NCBI GenBank assembly: GCA_035711845.1
Contig: DASTBU010000166.1
Span: 16,314-80,313 of the forward strand
DNA: 64,000 nucleotides
DNA from: DASTBU01 sp035711845
GTDB taxonomy: Bacteria > Acidobacteriota > Vicinamibacteria > Vicinamibacterales > 2-12-FULL-66-21
Direction: 5' to 3'
Under the pieces are notes generated by a model. The model made no database searches. It was not told where the DNA came from and saw only the letters and a list, made by a program, of their open reading frames with translations. This document shows positions 1 to 9,096 of the stretch, piece after piece. How positions within the stretch are numbered: position 1 is the stretch's first letter; the number at the start of each line of letters is the position of its first letter. The translations under genes and the position numbers were made by a program.

Positions 1-596
1 ATCTCATCGCCACCTACGGTGCCTTCGGCGTGATCGGCGCGGCGCTGTTCGGGTTCGGCGTGGGTGTCGCCGTCGAGCGCGGCCAGGGATGGATGCTGTT
101 GAAGCGCGCCACGCCGATGCCGCCACTCGCGTTCTTTACAGGAAAGCTGTTCGTCTGCACGCTGTTCTCCGCCGCTATCGTCCTGCTGCTGATGGCACTG
201 GGAATCCTGGCGGGCGGCGTGCGCCTTCCGGTCTCGACACTGCTGGCGCTCGGCGGAACCCTGATCCTCGGAGCGATTCCCTTCTGCGCGCTGGGGCTCG
301 CCGCGGGATATCTGACGGGCCCGAACTCCGCGCCGGCCATTGTCAACCTCCTATACCTGCCGATGGCGTTCGCTTCGGGCCTGTGGATACCGATGGAAGC
401 GCTGCCCGCCTTCATCAAGAGCATCGCCCCGTTTCTGCCCGCTTACCATCTGGCCCAACTCGCGCTGCGAACCATCGGCGCCGGCATGGGGGCGCCGGTC
501 TGGAGTCACGTTGTCGCCCTGGCCGGATTCACGCTCCTCGGACTGACGGTCGGGATCTGGGGATATCACAGGGACGAAGACGGGACGTGGGGGTAG
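1..596 (+). CDS. ABC-2 type transporter permease, C-terminal part (5' end outside window)
   Basis: The reading frame is open from base 3 and ends in TAG at 594-596, so the start lies upstream of the window. The visible ~197 residues hold about five hydrophobic segments, a basic loop with LKRATPMPP, and a membrane-interface stretch (NLLYLPMAFASGLWIPMEALP) typical of ABC-2/YadH-type permeases, where a near-identical 'SG..IP...LP' loop precedes the last helices. This family forms the membrane part of exporters for drugs, polysaccharides or lipids together with a separate ATPase, which would be expected just upstream. The substrate cannot be read from this fragment. Family assignment is fairly sure; the specific role is unknown. 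Confidence 0.8.
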   Translation, partial: LIATYGAFGVIGAALFGFGVGVAVERGQGWMLLKRATPMPPLAFFTGKLFVCTLFSAAIVLLLMALGILAGGVRLPVSTLLALGGTLILGAIPFCALGLAAGYLTGPNSAPAIVNLLYLPMAFASGLWIPMEALPAFIKSIAPFLPAYHLAQLALRTIGAGMGAPVWSHVVALAGFTLLGLTVGIWGYHRDEDGTWG

Positions 597-665
597 GTCG
601 GCCCGTAGTCGCAGTTCGGTCGGCGGCGGTCGACAGTCGGGCGTTGAGAGTTGGGAGTCAGGCCT

Positions 666-2477
666 ATGAACAAGTTGTCAATCGGGTTCGTGCTCGGGGG
701 CATCATGATTGGCGCGGGCATCGTGGGGTCGCGGGCAGGGGACGCGCGGCCCGCGGCGGCCGGCGATGGGAGCTTCGCGATCCGGAACGTACGCGTGTTC
801 GATGGAGCGCGCACCATTCCCCGCACGAACGTCGTGGTCCGCGAGGGCTCGATTGCCAGCATCGGCGAGTCGCTGCCGTCGGGGATCGAGACGATCGACG
901 GCGAGGGGCAGACGCTGCTTCCCGGGTTGATCGATGCGCACACGCACGCATTCGGCGATGCGCTGGCGCGCGCGCTCGTGTTCGGGGTGACGACCGAGCT
1001 GGACATGTTCACCGAGCACCGGCTCGCCGGCGCGATGCGGCGCGAACAGCGGGAAGCCGGTGGCGCTCTGCAGCGAGCGGACCTCTTGTCCGCGGGCACG
1101 CTCATCACCGCTCCCGGCGGACACGGCACCGAGTATGGCCTCCAGATCCCCACGCTCACCCGGCCCGAGGAGGCGCTGGCCTTCGTGGATGCCAGGATTG
1201 CCGAAGGATCCGACTATCTCAAGATTGTGTATGACGATGGCGCGACGTTCGGGAAGCAGATTCCAACGGTGAGCCGGGACGTGATGGGGGCTGCAATCCG
1301 AGCGGCCAGGAGCCGCGACAAGCTCGCGGTGGTCCACATCTCGGCGCGGCGCGCGGCAGACGAAGCGATTGCAGCTGGAGCGAGCGGATTGATTCACCTG
1401 TTCGCCGACGAGCCGCCCGATCCGGCGTTCGGGCGCCGCGTCAAGAATGCGGGGGCCTTCGTCACACCCACGCTGACGGTCATCGCGAGCACGACAGGGG
1501 TGCCGGGGAGCGGACCCTTGCTCGACGATGCGAATCTCACCCCATTCATGACCGCCGCCGAGCGTGCGGCACTGGCCGCGAGTTTCCCGAAACGCCCCGG
1601 CTCGACGAGCAATCTGGATCATGCCTTTGCCGCGGTCCGGCTGCTTCGCGACGCCGGCGTTCCGCTGCTGGCAGGGACCGACGCGCCGAATCCAGGCACG
1701 GCGCACGGCGCCAGCATCCATCGCGAGCTGGAGCTGCTGGTGCAGGCGGGCCTGTCGCCCGAAGCAGCGCTGGCGGCTTCGACGTCTGCTCCGGCTCGTG
1801 CGTTCGGCCTCGCGGACCGCGGCCGGATCGCGCCCGGCCTGCGCGCCGACCTGCTGCTCGTCTCGGGCGATCCCACCCGCGACATCAAGGCCACGCGGAA
1901 GATCGTGTCGATCTGGAAGCGCGGCACGCGCCTCGACCGCCGCACGGCACCCGAGGGTCCCTCCACGCCTGACGCCGCAACCTCCTCGGGAATGATCAGC
2001 GGGTTCAACGACAAGGAGGCCAGCGCCGAGTTCGGCGTGGGCTGGCAGATATCCACCGACACGCGCATGGGCGGCAAGTCAGAGGGCACGATGAAGATCG
2101 TTGCCCCTGGTGCTCAGGGAACGCCAGGCGCGCTCGAGGCGACCGGAGAGCTCCGCGCCGGGGCGCCCTTCCCATGGGCCGGCCCGATGTTCTTTCCCGG
2201 TGCGTCGCCGATGGCGCCGGTGAACCTCTCGCGGTTCAGGGAGATCGCTTTCTGGGTGCGCGGCGACGGCGCCGAGTATCAGCTCATGGTATTCGCGACC
2301 CGGCTCGGTAACATTCCCGCGACTTATGCGTTCAGGGCCGGGACGGAGTGGACCGAGGTCGTCGTGCCCTTCAAGGCGCTGTCGGACCTCGATGGCTCCG
2401 ATATCAGAGGGGTGCTCTTCTCGGCGGGAAGCCCCGGGCCGTTCCGGTTCGCGATCGATGAGGTCCGCTTCCGGTAG
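666..2477 (+). CDS. Exported amidohydrolase fused to a CIA30-like C-terminal domain
   Basis: Protein of 603 residues. I chose ATG 666 over the in-frame TTG at 651 because GGGAG at 653-657 sits at normal spacing before it. Residues 7-22 are a hydrophobic signal or anchor. The amidohydrolase domain follows: HTH metal ligands at residues 92 and 94 (LIDAHTHAFGD), a candidate Lys in YLKIVYDDG, later His in VVHIS and LIHLF, and the Asp in AGTDAPN near residue 338; this is the imidazolonepropionase/prolidase-like branch. From about residue 443 a CIA30-like beta-sandwich follows (DTRMGGKSEG, FWVRGDG, then FRFAIDEVRF at the C-terminus). Substrate unknown; hydrolysis of a C-N bond in the periplasm is inferred. 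The last 89 bp of the gene recur almost unchanged at 13013-13101. Confidence 0.88.
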   Translation: MNKLSIGFVLGGIMIGAGIVGSRAGDARPAAAGDGSFAIRNVRVFDGARTIPRTNVVVREGSIASIGESLPSGIETIDGEGQTLLPGLIDAHTHAFGDALARALVFGVTTELDMFTEHRLAGAMRREQREAGGALQRADLLSAGTLITAPGGHGTEYGLQIPTLTRPEEALAFVDARIAEGSDYLKIVYDDGATFGKQIPTVSRDVMGAAIRAARSRDKLAVVHISARRAADEAIAAGASGLIHLFADEPPDPAFGRRVKNAGAFVTPTLTVIASTTGVPGSGPLLDDANLTPFMTAAERAALAASFPKRPGSTSNLDHAFAAVRLLRDAGVPLLAGTDAPNPGTAHGASIHRELELLVQAGLSPEAALAASTSAPARAFGLADRGRIAPGLRADLLLVSGDPTRDIKATRKIVSIWKRGTRLDRRTAPEGPSTPDAATSSGMISGFNDKEASAEFGVGWQISTDTRMGGKSEGTMKIVAPGAQGTPGALEATGELRAGAPFPWAGPMFFPGASPMAPVNLSRFREIAFWVRGDGAEYQLMVFATRLGNIPATYAFRAGTEWTEVVVPFKALSDLDGSDIRGVLFSAGSPGPFRFAIDEVRFR

Positions 2478-2628
2478 TACACCGGGGGCGTCGCCCCGTC
2501 CGCCTTCGCCGAGGCTCAGCGCTCCCAAGACGAATCTGCTCAAGATCGCCATCTCTACCTCATTGACCGCTATTTCGGTGCCTTCGCCTGTCTGTATTTC
2601 CGCGCCGAGATGTCATTGTCGACCTCAA

Positions 2629-3003
2629 CTATTGGCACTTCCGCGCGCAATGCTCTGCCGAGAACCGGCGAAGTCGCTTGATGATGCGATCCCGAAACCT
2701 CTTGATCTCTCGCCGCTTCACGTCGCCGATGCGGAGGACCAAGAGACGCTCGGCCGCGGCAAACGGTAACGGCCGGAAGAGGACCGAATCCGCGAGGCTG
2801 AACACGGCCGTGTTGGCGCCGATCCCGAGAGCGACCGTCAGCATCGCGGTCGCGGCGTACCCGCGGTGCCTGTTGAACGAGCGGAGCGCGAAGCGGATGT
2901 CCTGCAGCACGGGTGCCACCCGTGGTTTTCGTATGTCGATGTCACGAGAGCCGGGACGCACACCCGTCGAGCGCTGGCCGACCAGGATGAAGCCGGCCAG
3001 CAC
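2629..3003 (-). pseudogene. N-terminal remnant of an ADOP-family (MacB/FtsX-like) permease
   Basis: The minus strand encodes about 110 residues matching only the start of acidobacterial duplicated permeases: a cytoplasmic lead (LQDIRFALRSFNRHRGYAA), the first membrane helix (TAMLTVALGIGANTAVFSLA) and the conserved DSVLFRPLPF segment. The same landmarks occur in the intact ADOP gene at 30276 (LALGIGANSAIFSVVRGVLLKPLPF). The remaining ~700 residues are absent; the frame stops after a short basic tail. The region from 2478 to 2628 shows no recognisable coding signal. I read it as a truncated, non-functional copy. Confidence 0.75.
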
Positions 3004-3027
3004 CGAGGCGGCACGTCTTCACCCCGG

Positions 3028-3777
3028 TCATTGGCACGTATATCCGCCGTCGACGCTGACGAGCGCGCCGGTCATGAACGCACAGTCATCGGACAGCATG
3101 AACATCACAGCCCGGCCGATCTCGTCCGGCGTTCCCAGACGCTGGATCGGCTGGGCCTTTCGCAGGATCTCGTAAATCTGCTCGATCGGCATTCCGCTCG
3201 CCTCATGAAACCTCTGGACCGACGGCCCGATCATCGGGGTATCGATGGTACCCGGACAGATGCAGTTGACCCTGACGTTGTACTGCGCGTAATCGATGGC
3301 AGTGCTCTTCGTGAGCTGTCCCAGAGCCGCCTTGCTCAACCCGTACACCGCGCTCGATCCCTTGCCGATGAATACCTGATCCGAACCCATGATGACCACG
3401 TTTCCGGACCGCTGTTGCCGCATGATTGGCAGCACTTCCTTCAAGACGTAAAACGGCCCTTTCAGGTTGATCGACAGCACACGCTCGAACTCCTCGATCG
3501 TCGTGTCCTCGATGCTCGCGAAGAGATGAACACCGGCAGCGATGAAGAGCAGATCGATCCGCCGCTCCTGCGCGACGACCAGTTGTACACAGCGGCGCAC
3601 CTGGTCGTAGTCGCAGACGTCGCACGCCTGGTACATGCCGTCAGCCGTCGGCTTGATGTCGAACACGTGCGGGCGGGCTCCTTCCCCGGCCAGCAGCCGC
3701 ACCACGGCATTGCCCATGCCCGAGGCTCCGCCAACGACGAGCCCGACCTTGCCCTCGAATCCACGCGCACGTTCCAT
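3028..3777 (-). CDS. SDR-family NAD(P)-dependent oxidoreductase
   Basis: 249 residues, the usual length for a classical short-chain dehydrogenase. ATG 3777 is preceded by GGGAG at normal spacing; upstream in-frame starts were rejected. The Rossmann glycine motif is GGASGMG (residues 16-22), the acidic DIKP near residue 40 suggests NAD(H) preference, NxxG is replaced by IAAG near residues 79-82, and the catalytic set is Asn104, Ser132, Tyr145 and Lys149 (YGLSK). The C-terminal segment (GTPDEIGRAVMFMLSDD, then SVDGGYTCQ) is typical of the FabG-like subgroup. Substrate unknown. It is transcribed away from the acyl-CoA synthetase at 3948, so the 170-bp gap probably carries both promoters. Confidence 0.9.
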   Translation of the reverse strand: MERARGFEGKVGLVVGGASGMGNAVVRLLAGEGARPHVFDIKPTADGMYQACDVCDYDQVRRCVQLVVAQERRIDLLFIAAGVHLFASIEDTTIEEFERVLSINLKGPFYVLKEVLPIMRQQRSGNVVIMGSDQVFIGKGSSAVYGLSKAALGQLTKSTAIDYAQYNVRVNCICPGTIDTPMIGPSVQRFHEASGMPIEQIYEILRKAQPIQRLGTPDEIGRAVMFMLSDDCAFMTGALVSVDGGYTCQ

Positions 3778-3947
3778 CGCGGTCACTCCCATCGCCGTTA
3801 TCGAACACCGGAACACCTACGAACGCAGGCCCGCCGCGGCAGGCCGGTCAGCACAGCCGATCGGCATTCGCGCCGCCTTCACCCGCATCAGGTATACTCG
3901 GCGACACAATACCCGCTCGGTCGCATTCTAATCTTCAGGGCCAGAGC

Positions 3948-5852
3948 ATGCCACGCCTCTCCGACCTCCTCCACGAACGCTCTCTGAAAGATCCGGACGG
4001 CTTTTGGGGCGACGCCGCGGAAGCCATCGACTGGTATCGGAGATGGGATCGGATATGCGACGACTCCCGTGCCCCGTTCTATCGATGGTTCGATGGCGCC
4101 AAGGTGAACACGTGCTACAACGCGCTCGATCGGCACGTCGCGGGCAGCCGGGCCGAACAGCCGGCGCTGATCTACGACAGCCCTGTCACTGCCACGGTTC
4201 GCACGTTGACATTTCGTGAGCTGCTCGACACGGTCGCCGAGTTCGCGGGCGCTCTCGCGCGCTTGGGAGTATCGAAGGGCGACCGCGTCCTGATCTACAT
4301 GCCGATGATTCCCGAGGCGGTGATCGCCATGCTCGCCGTGGCGCGTCTCGGAGCCATTCACTCGGTGGTCTTCGGCGGCTTTGCGTCGCGCGAGCTGGCC
4401 ACACGCATCGACGACGCGCGTCCAACACTCGTCGTGACGGCGTCATGCGGAATGGAGCCGGGCCGGACGGTTCCATACAAGCCGCTTCTCGACGCAGCCA
4501 TCCAGATGTCTCAGCACAAGCCCTCGCGCTGCATCGTGTACCAACGGCCGATGGCTGCCGCCGAGCTGATCGCGGGACGCGATCTCGAATGGCACGAAGC
4601 CATCTCCGGCGTACAGCGACACGACTGCGTCCCCGTTGCCGCAACCGATCCGCTCTACATCCTGTACACCTCCGGAACGACAGGCCAGCCGAAGGGCATC
4701 GTCCGCGACAACGGCGGACACCTCGTCGCGCTCGATTGGACGATGAAGAACGTCTACGGTGTCGAACCCGGCGAGGTGTTCTGGGCAGCGTCGGACATCG
4801 GCTGGGTCGTCGGCCATTCCTACATCGTGTACGGTCCGCTCGTCCACGGATGCACGACGGTTCTGTTCGAAGGCAAGCCGGTAGGAACGCCGGATGCCGG
4901 GGTCTACTGGCGGGTCGCGTCGCAGCACGGGGTCGTCTGTCTGTTCACGGCACCGACCGCTTTTCGCGCCATCAAGCGCGACGATCCGAAGGGATCGCTG
5001 GTCACCGGGTACGACCTGTCGGCGCTCCGTACGCTGTTCCTCGCCGGCGAGCGGACCGACCCCGATACGCTCGCCTGGGCGGAGGACAGATTGAAGGTGC
5101 CGGTCATCGATCACTGGTGGCAGACCGAAACAGGATGGCCAATCTGCGCGAACTGCGTTGGCATCGAGCGACTGCCGGTGAAACCGGGGTCGGCGACGAG
5201 ACCTGTCGCCGGATGGGACGTCCAGGTCGTCGATCCGAGTGGACGGCCCGTGGGCGCCGGCGAGATGGGATCGCTCGTGTGCAGGCTGCCGCTGCCGCCG
5301 GGGACGCTCACGACGCTCTGGAATGCCGATGCGCGCTACCAGCAGACGTATCTGTCCGAGTATCCGGGCTACTACAAGACCGCCGACGCGGGGTTCATCG
5401 ACGAGGACGGCTACGTTCACGTGATGACGAGAACGGACGACGTGATCAATATCGCGGGGCACCGACTGGCCACGGGCGCCGTGGAGGAGGTGCTGTCGTC
5501 GCATCCCGACGTCGCCGAATGTGCGGTGATCGGAATCGAGGACGACCTCAAGGGTCAACTGCCCCTCGGATTCGTCGTGCTCAAAGCCGGGGTGGCCGAG
5601 GCGCGGCACGCCGGTATCGTGTCGGAAGTCGTGCAGCTCGTGCGCGAACGCATCGGCCCGGTCGCCGCATTCAAGACCGCGATGGTCGTCAAGCGGCTGC
5701 CGAAAACGCGCTCGGGAAAGATCCTGCGCAGCACCATGCGGAGGATCGCCGACGGGCAGACCTATGAGATCCCGGCGACAATCGACGACCCCGCGGTGCT
5801 GCCGGAGATCGAAGAGGCGGTTCGGATCGTGCGGCGGGTCATCCCGCCCTAG
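3948..5852 (+). CDS. prpE: Propionate/short-chain acyl-CoA synthetase (PrpE/ACSS3-like)
   Basis: 634 residues, the length of acetyl/propionyl-CoA synthetases. It activates a short-chain carboxylate to acyl-AMP and then acyl-CoA in the cytoplasm. Visible motifs are the P-loop YTSGTTGQPKG (about residues 236-246), WWQTETG, the YYKTAD hinge region with DDVINIAGHR, and PKTRSGKI with the catalytic, usually acetylatable lysine near residue 590. The N-terminal FWGDAAEAIDWYRRWD block and the VRDNGGH segment after the P-loop favour the propionyl-CoA synthetase branch over acetyl-CoA synthetase. The substrate is inferred from this similarity. A TATACT hexamer at 3894 may be the -10 of its promoter. Confidence 0.88.
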   Translation: MPRLSDLLHERSLKDPDGFWGDAAEAIDWYRRWDRICDDSRAPFYRWFDGAKVNTCYNALDRHVAGSRAEQPALIYDSPVTATVRTLTFRELLDTVAEFAGALARLGVSKGDRVLIYMPMIPEAVIAMLAVARLGAIHSVVFGGFASRELATRIDDARPTLVVTASCGMEPGRTVPYKPLLDAAIQMSQHKPSRCIVYQRPMAAAELIAGRDLEWHEAISGVQRHDCVPVAATDPLYILYTSGTTGQPKGIVRDNGGHLVALDWTMKNVYGVEPGEVFWAASDIGWVVGHSYIVYGPLVHGCTTVLFEGKPVGTPDAGVYWRVASQHGVVCLFTAPTAFRAIKRDDPKGSLVTGYDLSALRTLFLAGERTDPDTLAWAEDRLKVPVIDHWWQTETGWPICANCVGIERLPVKPGSATRPVAGWDVQVVDPSGRPVGAGEMGSLVCRLPLPPGTLTTLWNADARYQQTYLSEYPGYYKTADAGFIDEDGYVHVMTRTDDVINIAGHRLATGAVEEVLSSHPDVAECAVIGIEDDLKGQLPLGFVVLKAGVAEARHAGIVSEVVQLVRERIGPVAAFKTAMVVKRLPKTRSGKILRSTMRRIADGQTYEIPATIDDPAVLPEIEEAVRIVRRVIPP

Positions 5853-5874
5853 TTTCCGCCCGCCGCGTCCTCGT

Positions 5875-6743
5875 CTACTTCCGCAGTTCCGCGACCCACT
5901 TGACGACGACCGTGAACGGCGCCAAGCGATCGTCGGCGACGGGGACCATGAAGAGAAACCGGCGGCCATCCCGGCTGATGTCGTAGTGATTCCTGGCCTC
6001 GCCCCAGTGCGGCGACATGCCGGTATCGAAGGGCGGAACCGGCGGACCGTGCTCGAACGTCGCCCCGACGTCAACGGGGCGGCCATCAGTCTTCAGTCGC
6101 TGGCAATGTAGAACAGCTCGCGGCCGTCGGCCCGCCATCGCATCGCCGCCTCCGGCCGTCGAGATTCGCCACCTACCACCGGCTGACCTGAAACGCTGCA
6201 CGTACACTTCCGGGTGACCCGACTCGTCCGACGTGTACGAGAGCCACCGTACATCAGGGGAGATCGACGCCTGCGCTTCGTTGAACTCCGTCCGCAGCAG
6301 CGGCTTCGCCTGTCGATCACCGTCGAGCGACAGCATTCAGAGGTCCTCGCGTGTGGGTGGATCGTAGGTTCCGAACGGCGACCACGCCTGGGCGCGCTTC
6401 GCGGTTGGTGACTCGAACAGGAGCTCGTCGGGGCCGGATCCATCCGCGCGCTTCTGATAGAGATCGAGCACGCCCGCGTCTGTTCGACGAGAACACGACT
6501 GTCGAGCCGGCCGGCGACCACAGCGGATCGAAGTCCGCGCCCGGATCGAACGTGAACTGCGAGGCGATCCCGCTCGCGGTGTCGAGAATCCAGATATCCG
6601 ACGAGACGCGCGCCGTGCCATAGCGTTTCGGTCGGGATTGACGCGGATCGAAGACATCGACACCCACCCGCCGCTCATCCCCTGAACAGCGTCGGTTCGT
6701 AGTAGTCCGCAGGCGTGCTGACGAACGGCGAACGGCGTCCCTC
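5875..6743 (-). pseudogene. Decayed C-terminal half of a Ser/Thr kinase-TolB propeller gene
   Basis: Three frames must be joined to follow the protein. From upstream: SSDIWILDTASG and DFDPLWSPAGSTVVFSSNR in one frame, LDLYQKRADGSGPDELLF in a second, then ASISPDVRWLSYTSDESGHPEVYVQRF in a third, with at least one more shift before the terminal FLFMVPVADD and VVVKWVAELRK. These are the PD40/TolB-like blades seen at the C-terminus of the intact kinase at 9980. The kinase domain is missing, and the 5' edge coincides with the 32-bp repeat at 6744. Several independent frameshifts make a sequencing artefact unlikely, though one assembly error cannot be excluded. Confidence 0.8.
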
Positions 6744-6775
6744 TGCCTCCGGATGCCGCTAATGCTTCCTATCGT
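6744..6775. repeat. 32-bp boundary repeat, copy 1
   Basis: This sequence begins TGCCTCCGGATGCC and ends CTTCCTATCGT. It recurs at 9780-9811 (one substitution) and 12981-13012 (identical). Here it separates a leftward, 5'-truncated TolB fragment from a rightward, 5'-truncated TolB fragment. It does not belong to either reading frame in a way that matches the family. Confidence 0.85.
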
Positions 6776-7140
6776 GATCGATCGGCGAGTTGACGCCACA
6801 CCCGATCAGCGGCACCTGCCGCGTGTGCGTTCCGCTCGGAAACTCCGGTGTCGCGATGCAGCCGATACTGTCGCCCGACGGCGCGCATGTGGCGTATTTC
6901 CAGGCGGGCGACCTCAAGCGCGTGGCGGTCACGAGCCGCGTCCCCTCGACGGTTTGCGCGTGCGGCGACGCACGGGGCGCCACGTGGGGCGAAGACGGCT
7001 ACAATCCTGTACGGGCGCGGCACGCCGTCTCGCACCGCAGCCCGCGGCGGGATCTGGCGCGTCCCGGCGGCCGGCACCGGAGCTCGTCATCGAAGGCGAG
7101 GCCGGTCAGACGTTTCTGCGACCGCACCTGAATGCGACGG
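6776..7140 (+). pseudogene. Rightward fragment of a TolB-like propeller (kinase C-terminal type)
   Basis: After the repeat, the plus strand encodes GNSGVAMQPILSPDGAHV followed by AYFQAGDLKRVAV, a typical propeller blade. It then needs a frame change for ILYGRGTPS and GIWRVPAAG, and another for PELVIEGEAGQTFLRPHL. The fragment stops just upstream of the hydrolase at 7171. With several frameshifts and no start, kinase domain or end, it is a remnant. It is not the continuation of the leftward fragment because the two read in opposite directions. Confidence 0.7.
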
Positions 7141-7157
7141 GCGGCTCACGCCTGGGC

Positions 7158-7163
7158 CATAAT
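7158..7163 (+). promoter_or_regulatory. Candidate -10 box (CATAAT) for a leaderless hydrolase mRNA
   Basis: CATAAT ends 7 bp before ATG 7171 and no Shine-Dalgarno is seen, so transcription would start at or next to the start codon. No good -35 is visible. Confidence 0.35.
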
Positions 7164-7170
7164 CCGTATC

Positions 7171-9096
7171 ATGCCACGAGTCCGCACGCACTCCCTCCTG
7201 TTGACGACCGCGGCGCTGATCACGTTCACCATGGCGGCAGCGCCGCGGGGACAGACACAGGCCCCTGCGCCGGCGCCGCTCACCGGAATCGACCTGGTGA
7301 GGTCGGGCTACACGAAGTACGAATACATGGTCCCGATGCGTGACGGCGCGCGCCTCTTCACTGCCGTCTACGTCCCCAAGGACGCCTCGCAACGGTATCC
7401 GTTCCTGATTACGCGCACGCCCTACAGCGTGTCGCCGTACGGCGTCGACCAGTACCCGGCGCGGCTCGGGCCGTCGGAACACTTCCAGAAGGAGGGCTTC
7501 ATCTTCGTCTATCAGGACGCACGCGGGCGATACATGTCCGAGGGCGAATTCCAGCAGGTGCGGCCTTTCAATCCCTCGAAAGGGCCGAAGGACATCGACG
7601 AAAGCACCGACACCTACGACACGATCGAATGGCTGCTCCAGACCGTGCCGAACAACAACGGACGCGTCGGCATGATCGGCATCTCGCAGCCGGGATTTCA
7701 CGTCGCCGCGAGCATCATCGACTCACACCCCGCGCTCAAGGCCGCGTCGCCGCAGGCGCCAACGGCCGATTACTACATGGGCGACGACGTGTATCACAAC
7801 GGCGCGTTCATGCTCGGGGCGAACTTCGGCTTCTACTCGGGGTTCGTGCCTCGCGGTCCAACGACGCAGCCGCCGAAGCCCGCAGTGAGGTTCGACCCCG
7901 GCACACCGGACATGTACGACTTCTTCCTGAACACGCCCGTGCCGCTGGCGCGCATGAACGCCGACCTCTTCGGCGGCAAGGCGACCTACTGGCAGGAGAT
8001 CGTCGACCATACGACGTACGACGAGTTCTGGAAGAAGCGCTCGCTGTGGCGGTTCATGGACGGCGTGAAGTGCGCCGTGCTCAACGTCGGCGGCTGGTTC
8101 GACGCCGAGGATCCCGTCGGACCGCTGACGATCTACCGGTCGATCGAAAAGAAGAACGCGGGCATCGCCAACATGCTGGTCATGGGGCCGTGGTCGCATG
8201 GCGGGTGGGCGCGCGGCACAGGAATCAGCCTCGGCAACCTGAACTTCGGCGTACGGACTTCGGAGTACTTCCGCGAGAACATCCAGTTCCCCTTCTTCAT
8301 GCAGTACCTGAAGGACAAGCCGGCCAGCATGCCGGAAGCCTGGATGTTCCTGACCGGTGTGAACGAGTTCCGGCGGCTGGACGCGTGGCCGCCCAAGAAT
8401 CTGCAGCCCACGACGCTGTATCTCGACGCCGACGGCGTGCTGTCGCGAACGCAGCCGGCGGACGAGGGCCAGTTCGACGAGTACGTGAGCGACCCGAATA
8501 GACCGGTGCCGTACGTCGGCTACACCGCGTCAGGAATGACGTCGGACTACATGACGGAGGACCAGCGATTCGCCAGCCGGCGCACCGACGTCCTCGTCTA
8601 TCAGACACCGCCGCTCGATCGCGACATGATCGTCGCTGGCCCGATTCAGGTGAAGCTGCACGTCTCGACGACCGGAACCGACTCGGATTTCGTCGTCAAG
8701 ATCGTGGACGTCTATCCGAACGACTACCCGACGCCTGCGGCACCGGCCGGCCAGCCGGTCCGCGCCGACGCCGTGGAGATGGGCGGCTATCAGCAGCTGG
8801 TTCGCGGCGAGCCGTTCCGCGGCAAGTACCGCAACGGCTTCGAGAAGCCGCAGCCGTTCGTCGCCGGCGAGCCGGCGGTGATTACTTACGAGCTGCCGGA
8901 CGTCTACCACGCGTTTCGCAAGGGACACCGCGTGATGGTGCAGGTGCAGAGCTCGTGGTTCCCGCTCGTCGATCGCAATCCGCAGGTATTCATGGAGATT
9001 CCGACGGCCGGGCCGTCGGACTTCAGGAAGGCGACCCAGCGGGTCTATCGCTCGAAGACGATGGCCTCGTCGATCACCGTGATGGTGCAGCAGTGA
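7171..9096 (+). CDS. Secreted CocE/NonD family hydrolase (X-Pro dipeptidyl-peptidase-like)
   Basis: 641 residues from ATG 7171, the first start giving a clean signal peptide (residues 1-28, ending near APRGQTQA). An S15-type alpha/beta-hydrolase domain follows: the entry strand MRDGARLFTAVYVPKD, the nucleophile Ser172 in GMIGISQPGFH (where many relatives have GxSYxG), a candidate Asp in WFDAEDP and His in GPWSHGGW. The last ~230 residues form the PepX_C jelly-roll with DSDFVVKIVDVYP and the terminal FMEIPTAGPSDFRKATQRVY. Relatives cleave acyl esters, beta-lactam side chains or X-Pro peptides, so the substrate stays open. It ends exactly where the convergent ADOP fragment ends (9096/9097). Confidence 0.9.
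   Translation: MPRVRTHSLLLTTAALITFTMAAAPRGQTQAPAPAPLTGIDLVRSGYTKYEYMVPMRDGARLFTAVYVPKDASQRYPFLITRTPYSVSPYGVDQYPARLGPSEHFQKEGFIFVYQDARGRYMSEGEFQQVRPFNPSKGPKDIDESTDTYDTIEWLLQTVPNNNGRVGMIGISQPGFHVAASIIDSHPALKAASPQAPTADYYMGDDVYHNGAFMLGANFGFYSGFVPRGPTTQPPKPAVRFDPGTPDMYDFFLNTPVPLARMNADLFGGKATYWQEIVDHTTYDEFWKKRSLWRFMDGVKCAVLNVGGWFDAEDPVGPLTIYRSIEKKNAGIANMLVMGPWSHGGWARGTGISLGNLNFGVRTSEYFRENIQFPFFMQYLKDKPASMPEAWMFLTGVNEFRRLDAWPPKNLQPTTLYLDADGVLSRTQPADEGQFDEYVSDPNRPVPYVGYTASGMTSDYMTEDQRFASRRTDVLVYQTPPLDRDMIVAGPIQVKLHVSTTGTDSDFVVKIVDVYPNDYPTPAAPAGQPVRADAVEMGGYQQLVRGEPFRGKYRNGFEKPQPFVAGEPAVITYELPDVYHAFRKGHRVMVQVQSSWFPLVDRNPQVFMEIPTAGPSDFRKATQRVYRSKTMASSITVMVQQ

Noticed and set aside
2478..2628. Possible short gene between the amidohydrolase and the ADOP remnant (DRHLYLIDRYFGAF in one frame)
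   Set aside because: There is no start, ribosome-binding site or family match, and the frame is short. Left unannotated.
6744..6775. Integron attC site
   Set aside because: The 32-bp sequence lacks the paired R and L core sites and the conserved AAC of attC, and no integron integrase or cassette array is visible.
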